64,000 bases of DNA, taken from assembly GCF_044761665.1 (NCBI RefSeq), contig NZ_JBIWCW010000016.1, positions 1-64,000 of the forward strand, read 5' to 3'. Every line of letters begins with the position of its first letter. Position 1 is the stretch's first letter. Below the pieces are notes generated by a model. That model saw only the letters and a program-made list of their open reading frames with translations. It did no database searches and was not told where the DNA came from. Below are positions 26,195 through 34,387 of this stretch, piece after piece. The translations under genes were made by a program, and so were the position numbers. The DNA comes from Peribacillus sp044761665 (lineage in GTDB: Bacteria; Bacillota; Bacilli; Bacillales; DSM-1321).

Positions 26195-26219
26195 AGGCGT
26201 CCCAAAATGAGGGACGCCT
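26193..26219 (-). terminator. terminator of the DUF6154-like gene
   Basis: Perfect nine-pair stem AGGCGTCCC/GGGACGCCT with a seven-base loop, and a T run on the minus strand. Confidence 0.88.
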
Positions 26220-26233
26220 TATATGATATGTAA

Positions 26234-26491
26234 TTAATGTATATTTCGTGGTGAAAAGTGTGTAGGTTTCGTATCACTTAAGCTATTTTGAGCAAATTTT
26301 CCTTTTAACGTTTCAATAATGTAAAGGCCCATAAGATTTGTTAGTTCTTGGTCATCCATCTCTTGAAGCAATTCGAAAATTTCCTTGCGGTCCAGTTGTT
26401 CCAAGACGGCGAACGTTAGCATATCAATATCTTCTTCATCACCAGTCAGTTTATTACGGTACATGTTGTATAATTCTTCAATCAACTTCAT
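26234..26491 (-). CDS. DUF6154-like small acidic protein
   Basis: An 85-residue soluble, helical, acidic protein (LIEELYNMYRNKLTGDEEDIDMLT..., LLQEMDDQELTNLMGLYIIETLKGKF). The family assignment rests on memory of Bacillus DUF6154 proteins. The start is placed at 26491 because GAGGTG lies six bases before that ATG; a GTG at 26500 overlaps the site. Function unknown. Confidence 0.65.
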   Translation of the reverse strand: MKLIEELYNMYRNKLTGDEEDIDMLTFAVLEQLDRKEIFELLQEMDDQELTNLMGLYIIETLKGKFAQNSLSDTKPTHFSPRNIH

Positions 26492-26734
26492 AACTTTCAC
26501 CTCACATTTCTTGAAATCCGTTATCTCTTTATATGTAGGTTATCAAAAAAACCTCATGATGCATATAAAAATCTGTAGGATGCTTGGGCTTATTATATGT
26601 TTTACCCTTTGAAAGATACTTTAATCTATTATTTAACATCTTCCCTATTTACGCAAACAAAATTTTCCATCGTATGAAGGTGAAAACTGGTGGGAAAATA
26701 AGCGTAACAGGCAGGGAAAGGGTGTTGATAAGTG

Positions 26735-27076
26735 ATGGAAAACAGAAAAAAATATTATGTGTATCTTCCAAATGGGCAAATAACGCAGGATCGGGAGAGT
26801 TCACCGTGGAATTTTGAAATAGAAGCAACAGATAATGAAATCATCCAGCTTAGGGAGTTATTCGATCACAATTATTCGGTCGGGGAAGCAAATTTTTATC
26901 GCGCCCATGTACCGTATCTGCAATACCATTATGATCGTGAAAATGATGAGCAGGATGTCACGCTACAAAAAATTTATGAAATGATTTATATGCTCGGAAG
27001 CGATGAAGGCAAGCGGCATATCGAAAGCATGGGTATTCTGGAGGCAAAACGTACAGATGATGGCCTTGAATATTAA
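26735..27076 (+). CDS. conserved small protein of unknown function
   Basis: A 113-residue acidic soluble protein starting MENRKKYYVYLPNGQITQ and containing LRELFDHNYSVGEANFYRAHVPYLQYH. Similar proteins sit next to ytkD in related bacilli and are often labelled hydrolase/acyltransferase without evidence; I see no catalytic motif. AAAGGGTG lies about ten bases upstream of the ATG. Confidence 0.65.
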   Translation: MENRKKYYVYLPNGQITQDRESSPWNFEIEATDNEIIQLRELFDHNYSVGEANFYRAHVPYLQYHYDRENDEQDVTLQKIYEMIYMLGSDEGKRHIESMGILEAKRTDDGLEY

Positions 27077-27178
27077 GGGGTCATCTTTTTGCTACATGTC
27101 CCATTTTTTATCTTATAATAAAAGTATAACTCAACATGGAGAGTTATGGGTGAAATAAGGTTTAGGGAATGGGTAAAT

Positions 27179-27670
27179 ATGAAAAGTTTTATTGATGAAA
27201 ATGGCTATAAGGTTGAATTCTCTCATGATGCGGCTTTTGGCGAAGCCTATCATGTATTTGTTTTATGCCGGTATAAAGGGCAGTGGGTATTGACGAAGCA
27301 TCGTAAGCGAGGGATGGAGTTTCCTGGTGGAAAGCGTGAGGAAGGGGAAACAATCGAAGGGGCAGCCAAGCGGGAAGTGTATGAGGAAACCGGGGGATTG
27401 GTCAACGAATTGATTTTTTTAGGGCAATACAAGGTCTATGATCCCATAAAACCGTTCGTTAAATCGATCTTTTTTGCTGAGTTGAGCGGTCTGGAAAGAA
27501 AAAATGACTATCTGGAAACGGATGGCCCTCTCCTTTTGGCTACACTGCCTGAAGTGGTGGGTGAGGAGTACAGTTTTATTATGAGAGATGAGATTTTGCA
27601 ACTGAGTCTGAAAAGGATGGAAGAAATGATGGATGATGAATACAAAAATCGGCAAAGAGATCGTCAGTAG
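27179..27670 (+). CDS. ytkD: YtkD-like Nudix hydrolase
   Basis: A 163-residue Nudix enzyme. The Nudix box GGKREEGETIEGAAKREVYEETGG is spread over residues 50-73 with all key E/R positions. B. subtilis YtkD acts on oxidised and normal (deoxy)nucleoside triphosphates and on RNA 5' ends. The LTKHRKRGMEFPGGK and FLGQYKVY segments match it. I chose the ATG at 27179; an in-frame ATG at 27146 has a site too close to it. It precedes the ytlDCA block as in B. subtilis. Confidence 0.85.
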   Translation: MKSFIDENGYKVEFSHDAAFGEAYHVFVLCRYKGQWVLTKHRKRGMEFPGGKREEGETIEGAAKREVYEETGGLVNELIFLGQYKVYDPIKPFVKSIFFAELSGLERKNDYLETDGPLLLATLPEVVGEEYSFIMRDEILQLSLKRMEEMMDDEYKNRQRDRQ

Positions 27671-27716
27671 ATGGAAACCACATGAAAAAACTGCCGATTT
27701 ATGATCAGCAGCCAGA

Positions 27717-28508
27717 TCAATCTTTGATTAATTTCCGTTCAAGTAGTTCGACGAGCTGGTACATGATGGTCGCAAAGACGGCGATGATCATTAAGGCAAG
27801 CATGACGAGGGTGAAGTTGAAGACTTGAAATCCATAAATGATTAAGTAACCAAGTCCTTTTGCCGAGACAAGGAATTCTCCGACTATGACACCGACCCAT
27901 GAGAGTCCCACGTTCACTTTCAATGTGGAGATGATGGTCGGAAAGGATGCCGGTAAAATGGCTTCCCGAAAAGATTGTAACCGGGTGGCACCAAATGTCT
28001 GCAGGACCTTCAGATAGTTTGGGTCGACTTCACGAAAGGCCGTGTAGACGACGATTGTGGTGATGATGATGGAAATAATCGCCCCCATGGAAATGATGGA
28101 CGGGAAGCCGGGCCCGAATGCGACAATGATGATGGGACCGAGGGCAACCTTAGGCATCGCATTTAAAATGACAAGATAGGGATCGAGGATATGCGAAAGT
28201 CGTGGTGACCACCAAAGTACGGACGCAAGCACGGTTCCAAGAAATGTTCCGATAAGGAATCCGAGTACGGTTTCAAATAGTGTCACGCCGGAATGGGAAA
28301 GCAGTGATCCATCAGCGATTTTTGTTAAAAATAAATCCCAGATTTTCGACGGTGAACTGAAGATGAGCGGATCGATCCATTTCATCCGCGAACAAATTTC
28401 CCACCCGCTGAAAAAGACGATGAAAATGAGGAGCTGATACACACGGACCAGCCTTTTTTCCTTTTTCAACGAGTTTTTATATTGGCTATGAAGCTGTTCA
28501 ATATTCAA
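27717..28508 (-). CDS. ytlD: ABC transporter permease (SsuC/ThiX type)
   Basis: A 263-residue membrane protein with about six membrane segments and one permease domain. The EAA loop is visible (REAILPASFPTIISTLKVNVGLSW). This type imports sulfonates, nitrate, or pyrimidine-like precursors. Start is uncertain: I chose TTG at 28508, which overlaps the ytlC stop and has GGAG ten bases before it; an upstream ATG at 28571 overlaps ytlC widely. The binding protein of this system, ytlA, is split by an inserted element. Confidence 0.87.
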   Translation of the reverse strand: MNIEQLHSQYKNSLKKEKRLVRVYQLLIFIVFFSGWEICSRMKWIDPLIFSSPSKIWDLFLTKIADGSLLSHSGVTLFETVLGFLIGTFLGTVLASVLWWSPRLSHILDPYLVILNAMPKVALGPIIIVAFGPGFPSIISMGAIISIIITTIVVYTAFREVDPNYLKVLQTFGATRLQSFREAILPASFPTIISTLKVNVGLSWVGVIVGEFLVSAKGLGYLIIYGFQVFNFTLVMLALMIIAVFATIMYQLVELLERKLIKD

Positions 28509-29268
28509 GACTCTCAAGCTCCTTCCAAATGGTCTGGAATAAGGCTGTATATTGCTGATGGTTTCTAGCATGAAAAGGTGTCAGTTCGCGCAGTTCTTCG
28601 GGTACATCAAATGTCTTATGGATTCTACCAGGCTTTGAAGCGAACAGGTAGATTCTGTCACTCATGGCAATCGCCTCACCAATATCATGGGTCACAAGGA
28701 CAGCGGTCTTTCCAAAGGATTTCAAAGTTTCAGATACAAGATCCTCAAGCTTTAATTTCGTTTGATAGTCGAGTGCCGAAAAAGGTTCATCAAGAAGCAG
28801 GATTTTCGGATCCACGGCGAGTGTCCGTGCCAGGGCAGCACGTTGTCTCATTCCGCCAGAAAGTTCACGCGGGTACGAATTTTCAGTTCCAGCTAACCCG
28901 ACCTCATTCAATAACTTCAATACCTTGATCCGTTCCAACCCTTCATTTTGCTTCAAAAGGCGTAGCCCCAATGTGATGTTTTCCTCTATAGTCTTCCATG
29001 GAAATAAGTAATCCTGTTGCAACATATAGCCGATCGAGAAATCATGCTCTGTCTCAAGCGGCTTGTTTTCGAGCAGTATTTTTCCAGAGGTGGGGGGAAA
29101 GAGTCCGGCGATGATGGAAAGCAGGGTGGTTTTCCCGCAACCGCTCGGACCAAGGAATGAGACAAATTCACCTTTTTCAATATCGAGAGAAATGCCCTCG
29201 ATTGCGGTCTGGGCCGCTTGATTTGAAAAATACGTGTGGTGAATGTCTTCGATTGTCAAAAAGCTCAT
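28498..29268 (-). CDS. ytlC: ABC transporter ATPase (SsuB type)
   Basis: A 256-residue ATPase with Walker A GPSGCGKTT (residues 40-48), Q-loop in YMLQQDYLFPWKT, signature LSGGMRQR, Walker B ILLLDEPFSALD and H-loop VTHDIGEA. It energises the YtlD permease. AGGAGG precedes the ATG. It lies 23 bases after the 3' half of ytlA in the original operon ytlA-ytlC-ytlD. The insertion, with a terminator in front of it, probably cuts this gene off from the ytlA promoter. Confidence 0.93.
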   Translation of the reverse strand: MSFLTIEDIHHTYFSNQAAQTAIEGISLDIEKGEFVSFLGPSGCGKTTLLSIIAGLFPPTSGKILLENKPLETEHDFSIGYMLQQDYLFPWKTIEENITLGLRLLKQNEGLERIKVLKLLNEVGLAGTENSYPRELSGGMRQRAALARTLAVDPKILLLDEPFSALDYQTKLKLEDLVSETLKSFGKTAVLVTHDIGEAIAMSDRIYLFASKPGRIHKTFDVPEELRELTPFHARNHQQYTALFQTIWKELESLEY

Positions 29269-29291
29269 GAGACATCCTCCTAAACATGTAG

Positions 29292-29750
29292 CTATTTGGC
29301 TACTTTTTCGGCAAAGTCCGTATTGACTAAGTCTTCATGTTTGATGCGTGCAGGCAGTTCACCGGCTTCGTCCATGATATCCTGCAGGTTATTCCATTCC
29401 TCTTCGTCAAGAATTGGATCAGTGGCAAAGGAACCTTGCTCTTTGTAACGCTCGATGACGGTCTCCATCGTGTCAACATCGATATCCTCGAAGAAGGGTT
29501 GAATGACCTTGGCAACTTCTGTGGCATCCGTTTCCTGCACCCAGTCCTGTGCTTTCTTCAAAGCCCGAGTGAATTTTTCCACGGTCTCTTTATCGTCCTT
29601 CAGATAACTTTCCTTTGCCATATAGGTGGTATAAGGCAGATGACCGGACTCCGTACCGAAGGAAGCGACAATATGGCCTTTGCCTTCTTTTTCAAACACA
29701 CTGGCGGTCGGCTCGAATAATTGAACATAATCGCCCGTTCCGGATGCGAA
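29292..29750 (-). pseudogene. ytlA: 3' half of ytlA, substrate-binding protein (split by insertion)
   Basis: This is the C-terminal 152 residues of an NMT1/SsuA-type binding protein, starting at FASGTGDYVQLFEPTASVFE and running intact to the stop. It has no lipobox, start or ribosome binding site of its own; an in-frame TTG at 29765 is inside the inserted element. The 5' half lies at 35992-36543. Both halves share TTCGCATCC at the joint in the same reading frame, so excision would restore one gene. The stop is followed 23 bases later by ytlC. Confidence 0.9.
29742..29750. repeat. left junction (att) of the ytlA element, 9-bp direct repeat
   Basis: GGATGCGAA, identical to 35992-36000. Just inside the element, TAACAAAAT (29760-29768) is the inverted counterpart (8 of 9) of ATTTCGTTA inside the other end. 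Confidence 0.82.
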
Positions 29751-29831
29751 GGCAAGGGCTAACAAAATACACTACACCCAGTAGAATGGAACGATAGACC
29801 ATGAGGGATGAACCTATAGACATCTGTACAT

Positions 29832-29867
29832 AAAAAAACCTTCAATCCAAAAAGCGATTGAAGGTTG
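29832..29867 (-). terminator. terminator of mqo
   Basis: Stem AACCTTCAATC/GATTGAAGGTT with a T run on the minus strand. It lies between mqo and the 3' half of ytlA, so readthrough from mqo into ytlC-ytlD should be low. Confidence 0.88.
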
Positions 29868-29875
29868 TAGTCGAA

Positions 29876-31375
29876 TTAATTATAGGCTTTTTCTTTTTTT
29901 TTGTGTAAACCAAGCACCTCTGCTGTAAAAGCATGAACTTCTTCAAGGACGTCTGGGTTATCTTTCAATGAAATCCCGTATGATGGAATCATTTCTTTTA
30001 GTTTCGGTTCCCATTCTTGTTTTTGTTCTGGGAAGCATTTGTCGATGATCTGTAGCATAACATGTACGGCAGTAGAAGCTCCCGGAGAAGCACCCAATAA
30101 TGCCGCGATCGAACCGTCAGCTGCAGTAATGACTTCGGTACCGAATTGAAGCGTTCCTTTACCTTTGTCCGTATCCTTGATAACCTGCACCCGTTGTCCT
30201 GCTACGACTAGATCCCAATCTTCGACTTTTGCGTTCGGGATGAATTCGCGTAACTCTTCAACGCGTTGTTCTTTAGATAACATCAATTGCTGGATCAAGT
30301 ATTTAGTCAATGGCAATTCTTTTGCTCCAGCCGATAACATTGTCAAGACATTATTCGGTTTCACGGAAGTGACTAAATCAAGCATGGATCCCGTTTTCAG
30401 GAACTTTGGTGAGAAGCCTGCAAATGGTCCAAATAGCAATGATTTTTTATTGTCGATGAATCTTGTATCAAGATGCGGAACAGACATTGGTGGAGCACCC
30501 ACTTTAGCTTTTCCGTATACCTTAGCATGATGTTGCTCGATGATTTCAGGATTATTACACACCATGAAAATCCCGCTGACCGGGAATCCTCCAATATGCT
30601 TTCCTTCAGGAATACCGGATTTTTGCAGTAAGTGCAAGCTTCCGCCGCCGCCGCCGATAAAAACGAATTTTGCTGTATGGCGTTCTATGTTACCGCTGGC
30701 GTTTCGGACTTTCAATTGCCACGAACCGTCGCTAGCACGTTTAATGTTATCCACAGTATGTTTGTATTTGATGTCCACGTTTTTATTTTCTAGATGGTCA
30801 AATAACATACGAGACAAGGCCCCAAAGTTAACATCCGTTCCAGAGTCAATTTTAGTTGCCGCAATGCGATCATTCGCTGGACGGTTTTCCATGATAAGTG
30901 GAATCCATTCCATCAATTTCGCTGGGTCTTCAGAAAATTCCATTCCTTGGAATAGAGGGCTTTCTGATAGCGCTTTAAAACGTTTCTTTAAAAATTCAAT
31001 ATTTTCTTCGCCTTGCACCATACTCATATGTGGCAATGACATGATAAAGTCTTGTGGATTATTTATCAGCTTGTTCTTTACAAGGTAAGACCAAAACTGT
31101 GTTGAAAGTTGGAATTGTTCATTAATATTAATGGCTTTGCTAATATCTATAGATCCGTCTGGCTTTTCAGTGGTGTAATTAAGTTCACACAATGCTGCAT
31201 GTCCTGTCCCCGCATTATTCCACTCGTTCGAGCTTTCTTCCCCCGCGCTTTCAAGCTTTTCGAACACTTTGATTTCCCATTCCGGTACTAGTTCTTTAAG
31301 CATTGTCCCCAAAGTCGCGCTCATGATTCCGGCACCAATTAAGATGACGTCTGTTTTGATTTCTCCGTTGCTCAT
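29876..31375 (-). CDS. mqo: malate:quinone oxidoreductase
   Basis: Mqo is an FAD-dependent peripheral membrane enzyme that oxidises malate to oxaloacetate and passes electrons to (mena)quinone. The 499-residue protein has the N-terminal FAD motif VILIGAGIMSATLG, NEWNNAGTGHAALCELNYT, FVFIGGGGGSLHLLQKSGIPE and the C-terminal LLGASPGASTAVHVMLQ of the family. Full length, no breaks. Several in-frame ATGs occur (31384, 31378, 31375) behind AAGG; 31375 gives the best spacing. It lies inside the ytlA element, so it is cargo. Whether the chromosome has another copy cannot be seen. Confidence 0.93.
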   Translation of the reverse strand: MSNGEIKTDVILIGAGIMSATLGTMLKELVPEWEIKVFEKLESAGEESSNEWNNAGTGHAALCELNYTTEKPDGSIDISKAININEQFQLSTQFWSYLVKNKLINNPQDFIMSLPHMSMVQGEENIEFLKKRFKALSESPLFQGMEFSEDPAKLMEWIPLIMENRPANDRIAATKIDSGTDVNFGALSRMLFDHLENKNVDIKYKHTVDNIKRASDGSWQLKVRNASGNIERHTAKFVFIGGGGGSLHLLQKSGIPEGKHIGGFPVSGIFMVCNNPEIIEQHHAKVYGKAKVGAPPMSVPHLDTRFIDNKKSLLFGPFAGFSPKFLKTGSMLDLVTSVKPNNVLTMLSAGAKELPLTKYLIQQLMLSKEQRVEELREFIPNAKVEDWDLVVAGQRVQVIKDTDKGKGTLQFGTEVITAADGSIAALLGASPGASTAVHVMLQIIDKCFPEQKQEWEPKLKEMIPSYGISLKDNPDVLEEVHAFTAEVLGLHKKKEKAYN

Positions 31376-31451
31376 CATTACCATCCTTATACCCTAAAAT
31401 TTGCAGGAAGGATGTAGGTGGTCCTGCTTAGGCGTAACAATAAGCCAAGGC

Positions 31452-31485
31452 GTGACCTGGTCACATCTTTCCTGTCTTTATTATA
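31452..31485 (-). promoter_or_regulatory. candidate mqo promoter and palindrome
   Basis: On the minus strand TATAAT (31480-31485) is a good -10 box. Just downstream lies a perfect palindrome GTGACC-T-GGTCAC (31452-31464), in the likely 5' leader. No clear -35 box. The palindrome may be an operator. Confidence 0.4.
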
Positions 31486-31936
31486 AGCATATCATACTGT
31501 ATTGCATTTTTTAATAGATTAAAATAGCAACTATCACTATATTGTTAAAATATAGTTTATGTGAAAAAGTGAACGTAAATTATATTGCTTCTTTAGTTAT
31601 GAGCGTAAACCCCATACCAATAGGTAAAACCATTGAAAACAAGATCAACCCATACTAAATTAGGCTCCTCGCCGTTTCATTAAGACCTTTTGCAACCATC
31701 GTATATATATGCATTTACAAACCTATATTAAGGATACTATAGGAGAATTGCATACATAAGACCATGACGTAAGCGAGCAACCTAGTTGATAATAAGGTCG
31801 ATATTTATTTTACACCTTTTAACAAGAAGAATGCATAATAAATGTAAAAAAAAAGCACATTTAAATTATTTCTGATTCTTCGCCCATCATATCCTATTAC
31901 AATGAGCTTTTCCCGGTAACAGGAGTTTACGATGGA
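31486..31936. other. 450-bp gap inside the element
   Basis: A/T-rich sequence between the mqo promoter and the end of the TetR gene. I see no ORF with a ribosome binding site, no tRNA and no strong hairpin. Confidence 0.5.
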
Positions 31937-32479
31937 TTATCGATATAGCTCGATAATTTGTTGGGCTATATATTCGGAACTGAAGTGCACCCCATCTTTG
32001 AGCCACCACATAATGATCCCGAGTATGGAGGATGCGAGAATGTCCTTGGATAGAGTGATTTCTTTAGCAACAGTACGGCCACTTACACGTTCTATCACAA
32101 TCGAGTCCTTTAAGAGCATATGCAGTTTCTTCTTGAAACCAGGGTGGGCAAAAAGAACGGCAAAAAGTTTGCGGTGCTTATAAAAATAATCTAGAAATGT
32201 AGTTAATCGTTCCTCATCATTTAAATTATCAATTTGTAAAATGGGGGACATTTCCAACGTCAAGTCGTCGAAGATATCGTAAACCAATTGCTTTAATAAA
32301 TCGTTAATATCTACAAAGTGTAAATAAAAGGTCGCCCGGTTCAGTTCTGCCCGTTGGGAGATTTTTTGTACGGTAAGTTTTGAAATATCCGGGTTTTCAA
32401 CCAATAGCTCTGCAACCGCGTCTTTAATCACCCGCTTTGAGCGGATGGCACGTGGATCCTGTTTTTTTTGTGTCGACAA
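31937..32479 (-). CDS. TetR family repressor of the neighbouring exporter
   Basis: A 180-residue TetR/AcrR protein. The N-terminal helix-turn-helix is at residues 13-60 (KRVIKDAVAELLVENPDISKLTVQKISQRAELNRATFYLHF). The C-terminal half binds an unknown inducer. It starts with TTG at 32479, six bases after GGAGG. It is divergent from a drug exporter, a typical repressor-pump pair, and lies in the ytlA element. Confidence 0.87.
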   Translation of the reverse strand: MSTQKKQDPRAIRSKRVIKDAVAELLVENPDISKLTVQKISQRAELNRATFYLHFVDINDLLKQLVYDIFDDLTLEMSPILQIDNLNDEERLTTFLDYFYKHRKLFAVLFAHPGFKKKLHMLLKDSIVIERVSGRTVAKEITLSKDILASSILGIIMWWLKDGVHFSSEYIAQQIIELYR

Positions 32480-32525
32480 ATTAAACCTCCATCATCTATT
32501 ATCTCGGACTTATTTAATAAAAGTT

Positions 32526-32619
32526 TGAAATGTGTTGTTTAATTAACACTTCATTAAAAATTGTGAATAGGCATGAAAAAAAATGAATGGTACTATCTAT
32601 TTTATTGACAGTGTGTCAA
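32526..32619. promoter_or_regulatory. divergent control region with candidate TetR operators
   Basis: TTGACA-GTG-TGTCAA (32605-32619) is a perfect 6-3-6 inverted repeat whose left arm is also a -35-like TTGACA for the exporter. A second dyad, GTGTT...AACAC with flanking TGAA/TTCA, lies at 32526-32553. Either could be the repressor site. Confidence 0.5.
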
Positions 32620-32645
32620 AAAAGCAAATGAAGAGAGGATAAAAT

Positions 32646-34076
32646 ATGTCAGAATCGATAAATAAGAAAGTGTTATTAACCGTGTTGATTTTAGGATGTT
32701 TTTTATCTACGTTAAACCAAACATTGTTAAACGTTGCATTGAGTAACTTAATGGATGTATTTTCTGTATCTGCGACTACCGTACAGTGGATATCCACTGG
32801 TTTCATGTTGGTCAATGGAGTGCTGATCCCGATTACGGCCTACTTAATGAAACGTTTTTCTACACGCCACTTATTTATAACCTCGATGCTACTTTTACTA
32901 ATAGGTTCGATTTTGTGTGCAGTATCACCGAATTTCGCCATCTTACTAATGGGTCGCATGATTCAAGCGGCTGGCGCGGGGATTATCATGCCATTGCTAA
33001 TGAGCGTGGTCATGGTCATTTTTCCTCCAGAAAAAAGGGGCAGCATGATGGGGTTAATGGGGCTAGCCATTATTTTCGCTCCAGCCATAGCACCGACATT
33101 GGCAGGTTTTGTCATAGAGTATTATTCATGGCGCTGGTTATTCATCGGGATCATTCCATTTGTGGTGATCGTCATTTTATTAGCGTTGAAATATTTAATT
33201 AATGTAACGGAAACAGAAAAGGCGAAGTTGGACGTAGTAAGCGTTGTCTTATCTACGATTGGCTTTGGCCTCATTTTGTATGGTTTCAGTAATGCGGGTA
33301 GTCATGGTTGGGATGATAAGGTTGTCATGTCGACCATACTTGTGGGAATCGTGACCATTGCTATATTCTGTCGTCGCCAAATCAAATCTTCGGATCCACT
33401 TCTTAACTTATCCGTCTTTAACAATAAAGTCTTTACGCTAACATCCATCATTAACATCTTTGTCACGATGATGATGTATGCGGATATGATATTATTACCG
33501 ATCTATTTACAAGATGGTAGAGGGTTTACAGCATTCGATGCTGGTTTACTATTATTGCCGGGTGCCATCATCAATGCATTGATGTCTCCGGTAACAGGGA
33601 AACTGTATGACCGCTTTGGTGCAAAACCATTATTCATCATCGGTTTGATTTTGATCATACCTTCGATGTGGGTCGTGACGGATTTAACAGAATCCACGAC
33701 CTTCGTTTTCCTAATGGTACGGACGATTTTCCTTCGTATCGGATTGAGCTTCATTACCATGCCATTGAACACGGCTGGTTTGAACGCCTTGCCGAAAACA
33801 CTTGTGACGCATGGTACGGCTGTGAATAATACGGTTCGCCAGATTGCAGGTGCCATCGGAACGGCGGTAGTCGTTACCGTTTTCACCGCACAAACGACAA
33901 GTCATGCGAAAACATTACTAGGAGAAACACCTAATGCAACGGCTGAAGCGATCGGTTCCCTTGCTGCCATTTTAGGATCAAGTGATGCCTATTATTTCAT
34001 GACGATTTTGGCTATCATCGCCTTTATCTTGACGCTTTTCGTTCCATCCAAGGAAAAAATGAAACAAACATCATAA
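32646..34076 (+). CDS. DHA2 family MFS multidrug exporter
   Basis: A 476-residue protein with about 14 hydrophobic segments, of the EmrB/QacA/LmrB type. Motifs LNQTLLNVALSNL in segment 1, GRMIQAAGAGIIMPL (motif C-like region) and YYSWRWLFIGIIP are typical. It exports drugs or other hydrophobic compounds with protons; the substrate is unknown. GAGAGGAT precedes the ATG. Regulated by the divergent TetR protein by inference. Carried by the ytlA element. Confidence 0.87.
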   Translation: MSESINKKVLLTVLILGCFLSTLNQTLLNVALSNLMDVFSVSATTVQWISTGFMLVNGVLIPITAYLMKRFSTRHLFITSMLLLLIGSILCAVSPNFAILLMGRMIQAAGAGIIMPLLMSVVMVIFPPEKRGSMMGLMGLAIIFAPAIAPTLAGFVIEYYSWRWLFIGIIPFVVIVILLALKYLINVTETEKAKLDVVSVVLSTIGFGLILYGFSNAGSHGWDDKVVMSTILVGIVTIAIFCRRQIKSSDPLLNLSVFNNKVFTLTSIINIFVTMMMYADMILLPIYLQDGRGFTAFDAGLLLLPGAIINALMSPVTGKLYDRFGAKPLFIIGLILIIPSMWVVTDLTESTTFVFLMVRTIFLRIGLSFITMPLNTAGLNALPKTLVTHGTAVNNTVRQIAGAIGTAVVVTVFTAQTTSHAKTLLGETPNATAEAIGSLAAILGSSDAYYFMTILAIIAFILTLFVPSKEKMKQTS

Positions 34077-34084
34077 ACGGTGAA

Positions 34085-34116
34085 GGCCAGTACATTCGTG
34101 TACTGGCTTTTTTATG
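34085..34116 (+). terminator. terminator of the exporter gene
   Basis: Stem GGCCAGTAC/GTACTGGC-like with an ATTC loop and six to seven T, directly after the stop codon. Confidence 0.88.
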
Positions 34117-34184
34117 TCTTTGGAAGATTACTAATACTATCACTCCAACAGAAATACATTATAGGAATCCATGCTAACGGGGTG

Positions 34185-34376
34185 ATGGCCATCAAAGAAG
34201 ATATGATTGTTGTGGGGAAAGCGAAGTATTTGCACAAAACAGACGAAGAATATGACTATTTGATGGAGGATTCGAGTCATAAAGTGAAAGTTAGTTTGAC
34301 ATTCACTAAGAGTTTAGAAAAAAATGATTTGGCGAAAAAAGGGCTTACAGCGTTTTTCAGGGGGATATGGTCTTGA
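34185..34376 (+). CDS. 63-residue protein ahead of the serine recombinase, possible directionality factor
   Basis: The frame is open from 34080, but its first part runs through the exporter terminator, so a start at ATG 34185 (or 34203) is more likely. The product (MAIKEDMIVVGKAKYLHKTD..., ending FFRGIWS) is small and rich in K, E and D. No family is recognised. It ends 11 bases before the recombinase start and is probably cotranscribed. Small genes beside large serine integrases often encode the excision partner, but that is only inference here. The ribosome binding site is weak. Confidence 0.5.
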   Translation: MAIKEDMIVVGKAKYLHKTDEEYDYLMEDSSHKVKVSLTFTKSLEKNDLAKKGLTAFFRGIWS

Positions 34377-34387
34377 GGAACGGCGAG

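Noticed and set aside
26170..26209. Short frame TINELAEKIGVPK as a gene
   Set aside because: Thirteen codons overlapping the terminator of the opposite gene; at most a remnant.
27646..27700. AAATCGGCA...TGCCGATTT pair around the ytkD stop as a terminator
   Set aside because: The loop would be 37 bases and no T run follows on the + strand.
34080..34184. Upstream part of the 98-codon frame before the recombinase
   Set aside because: It starts inside the exporter terminator hairpin and has no start signal; the true protein is probably the last 63 codons.
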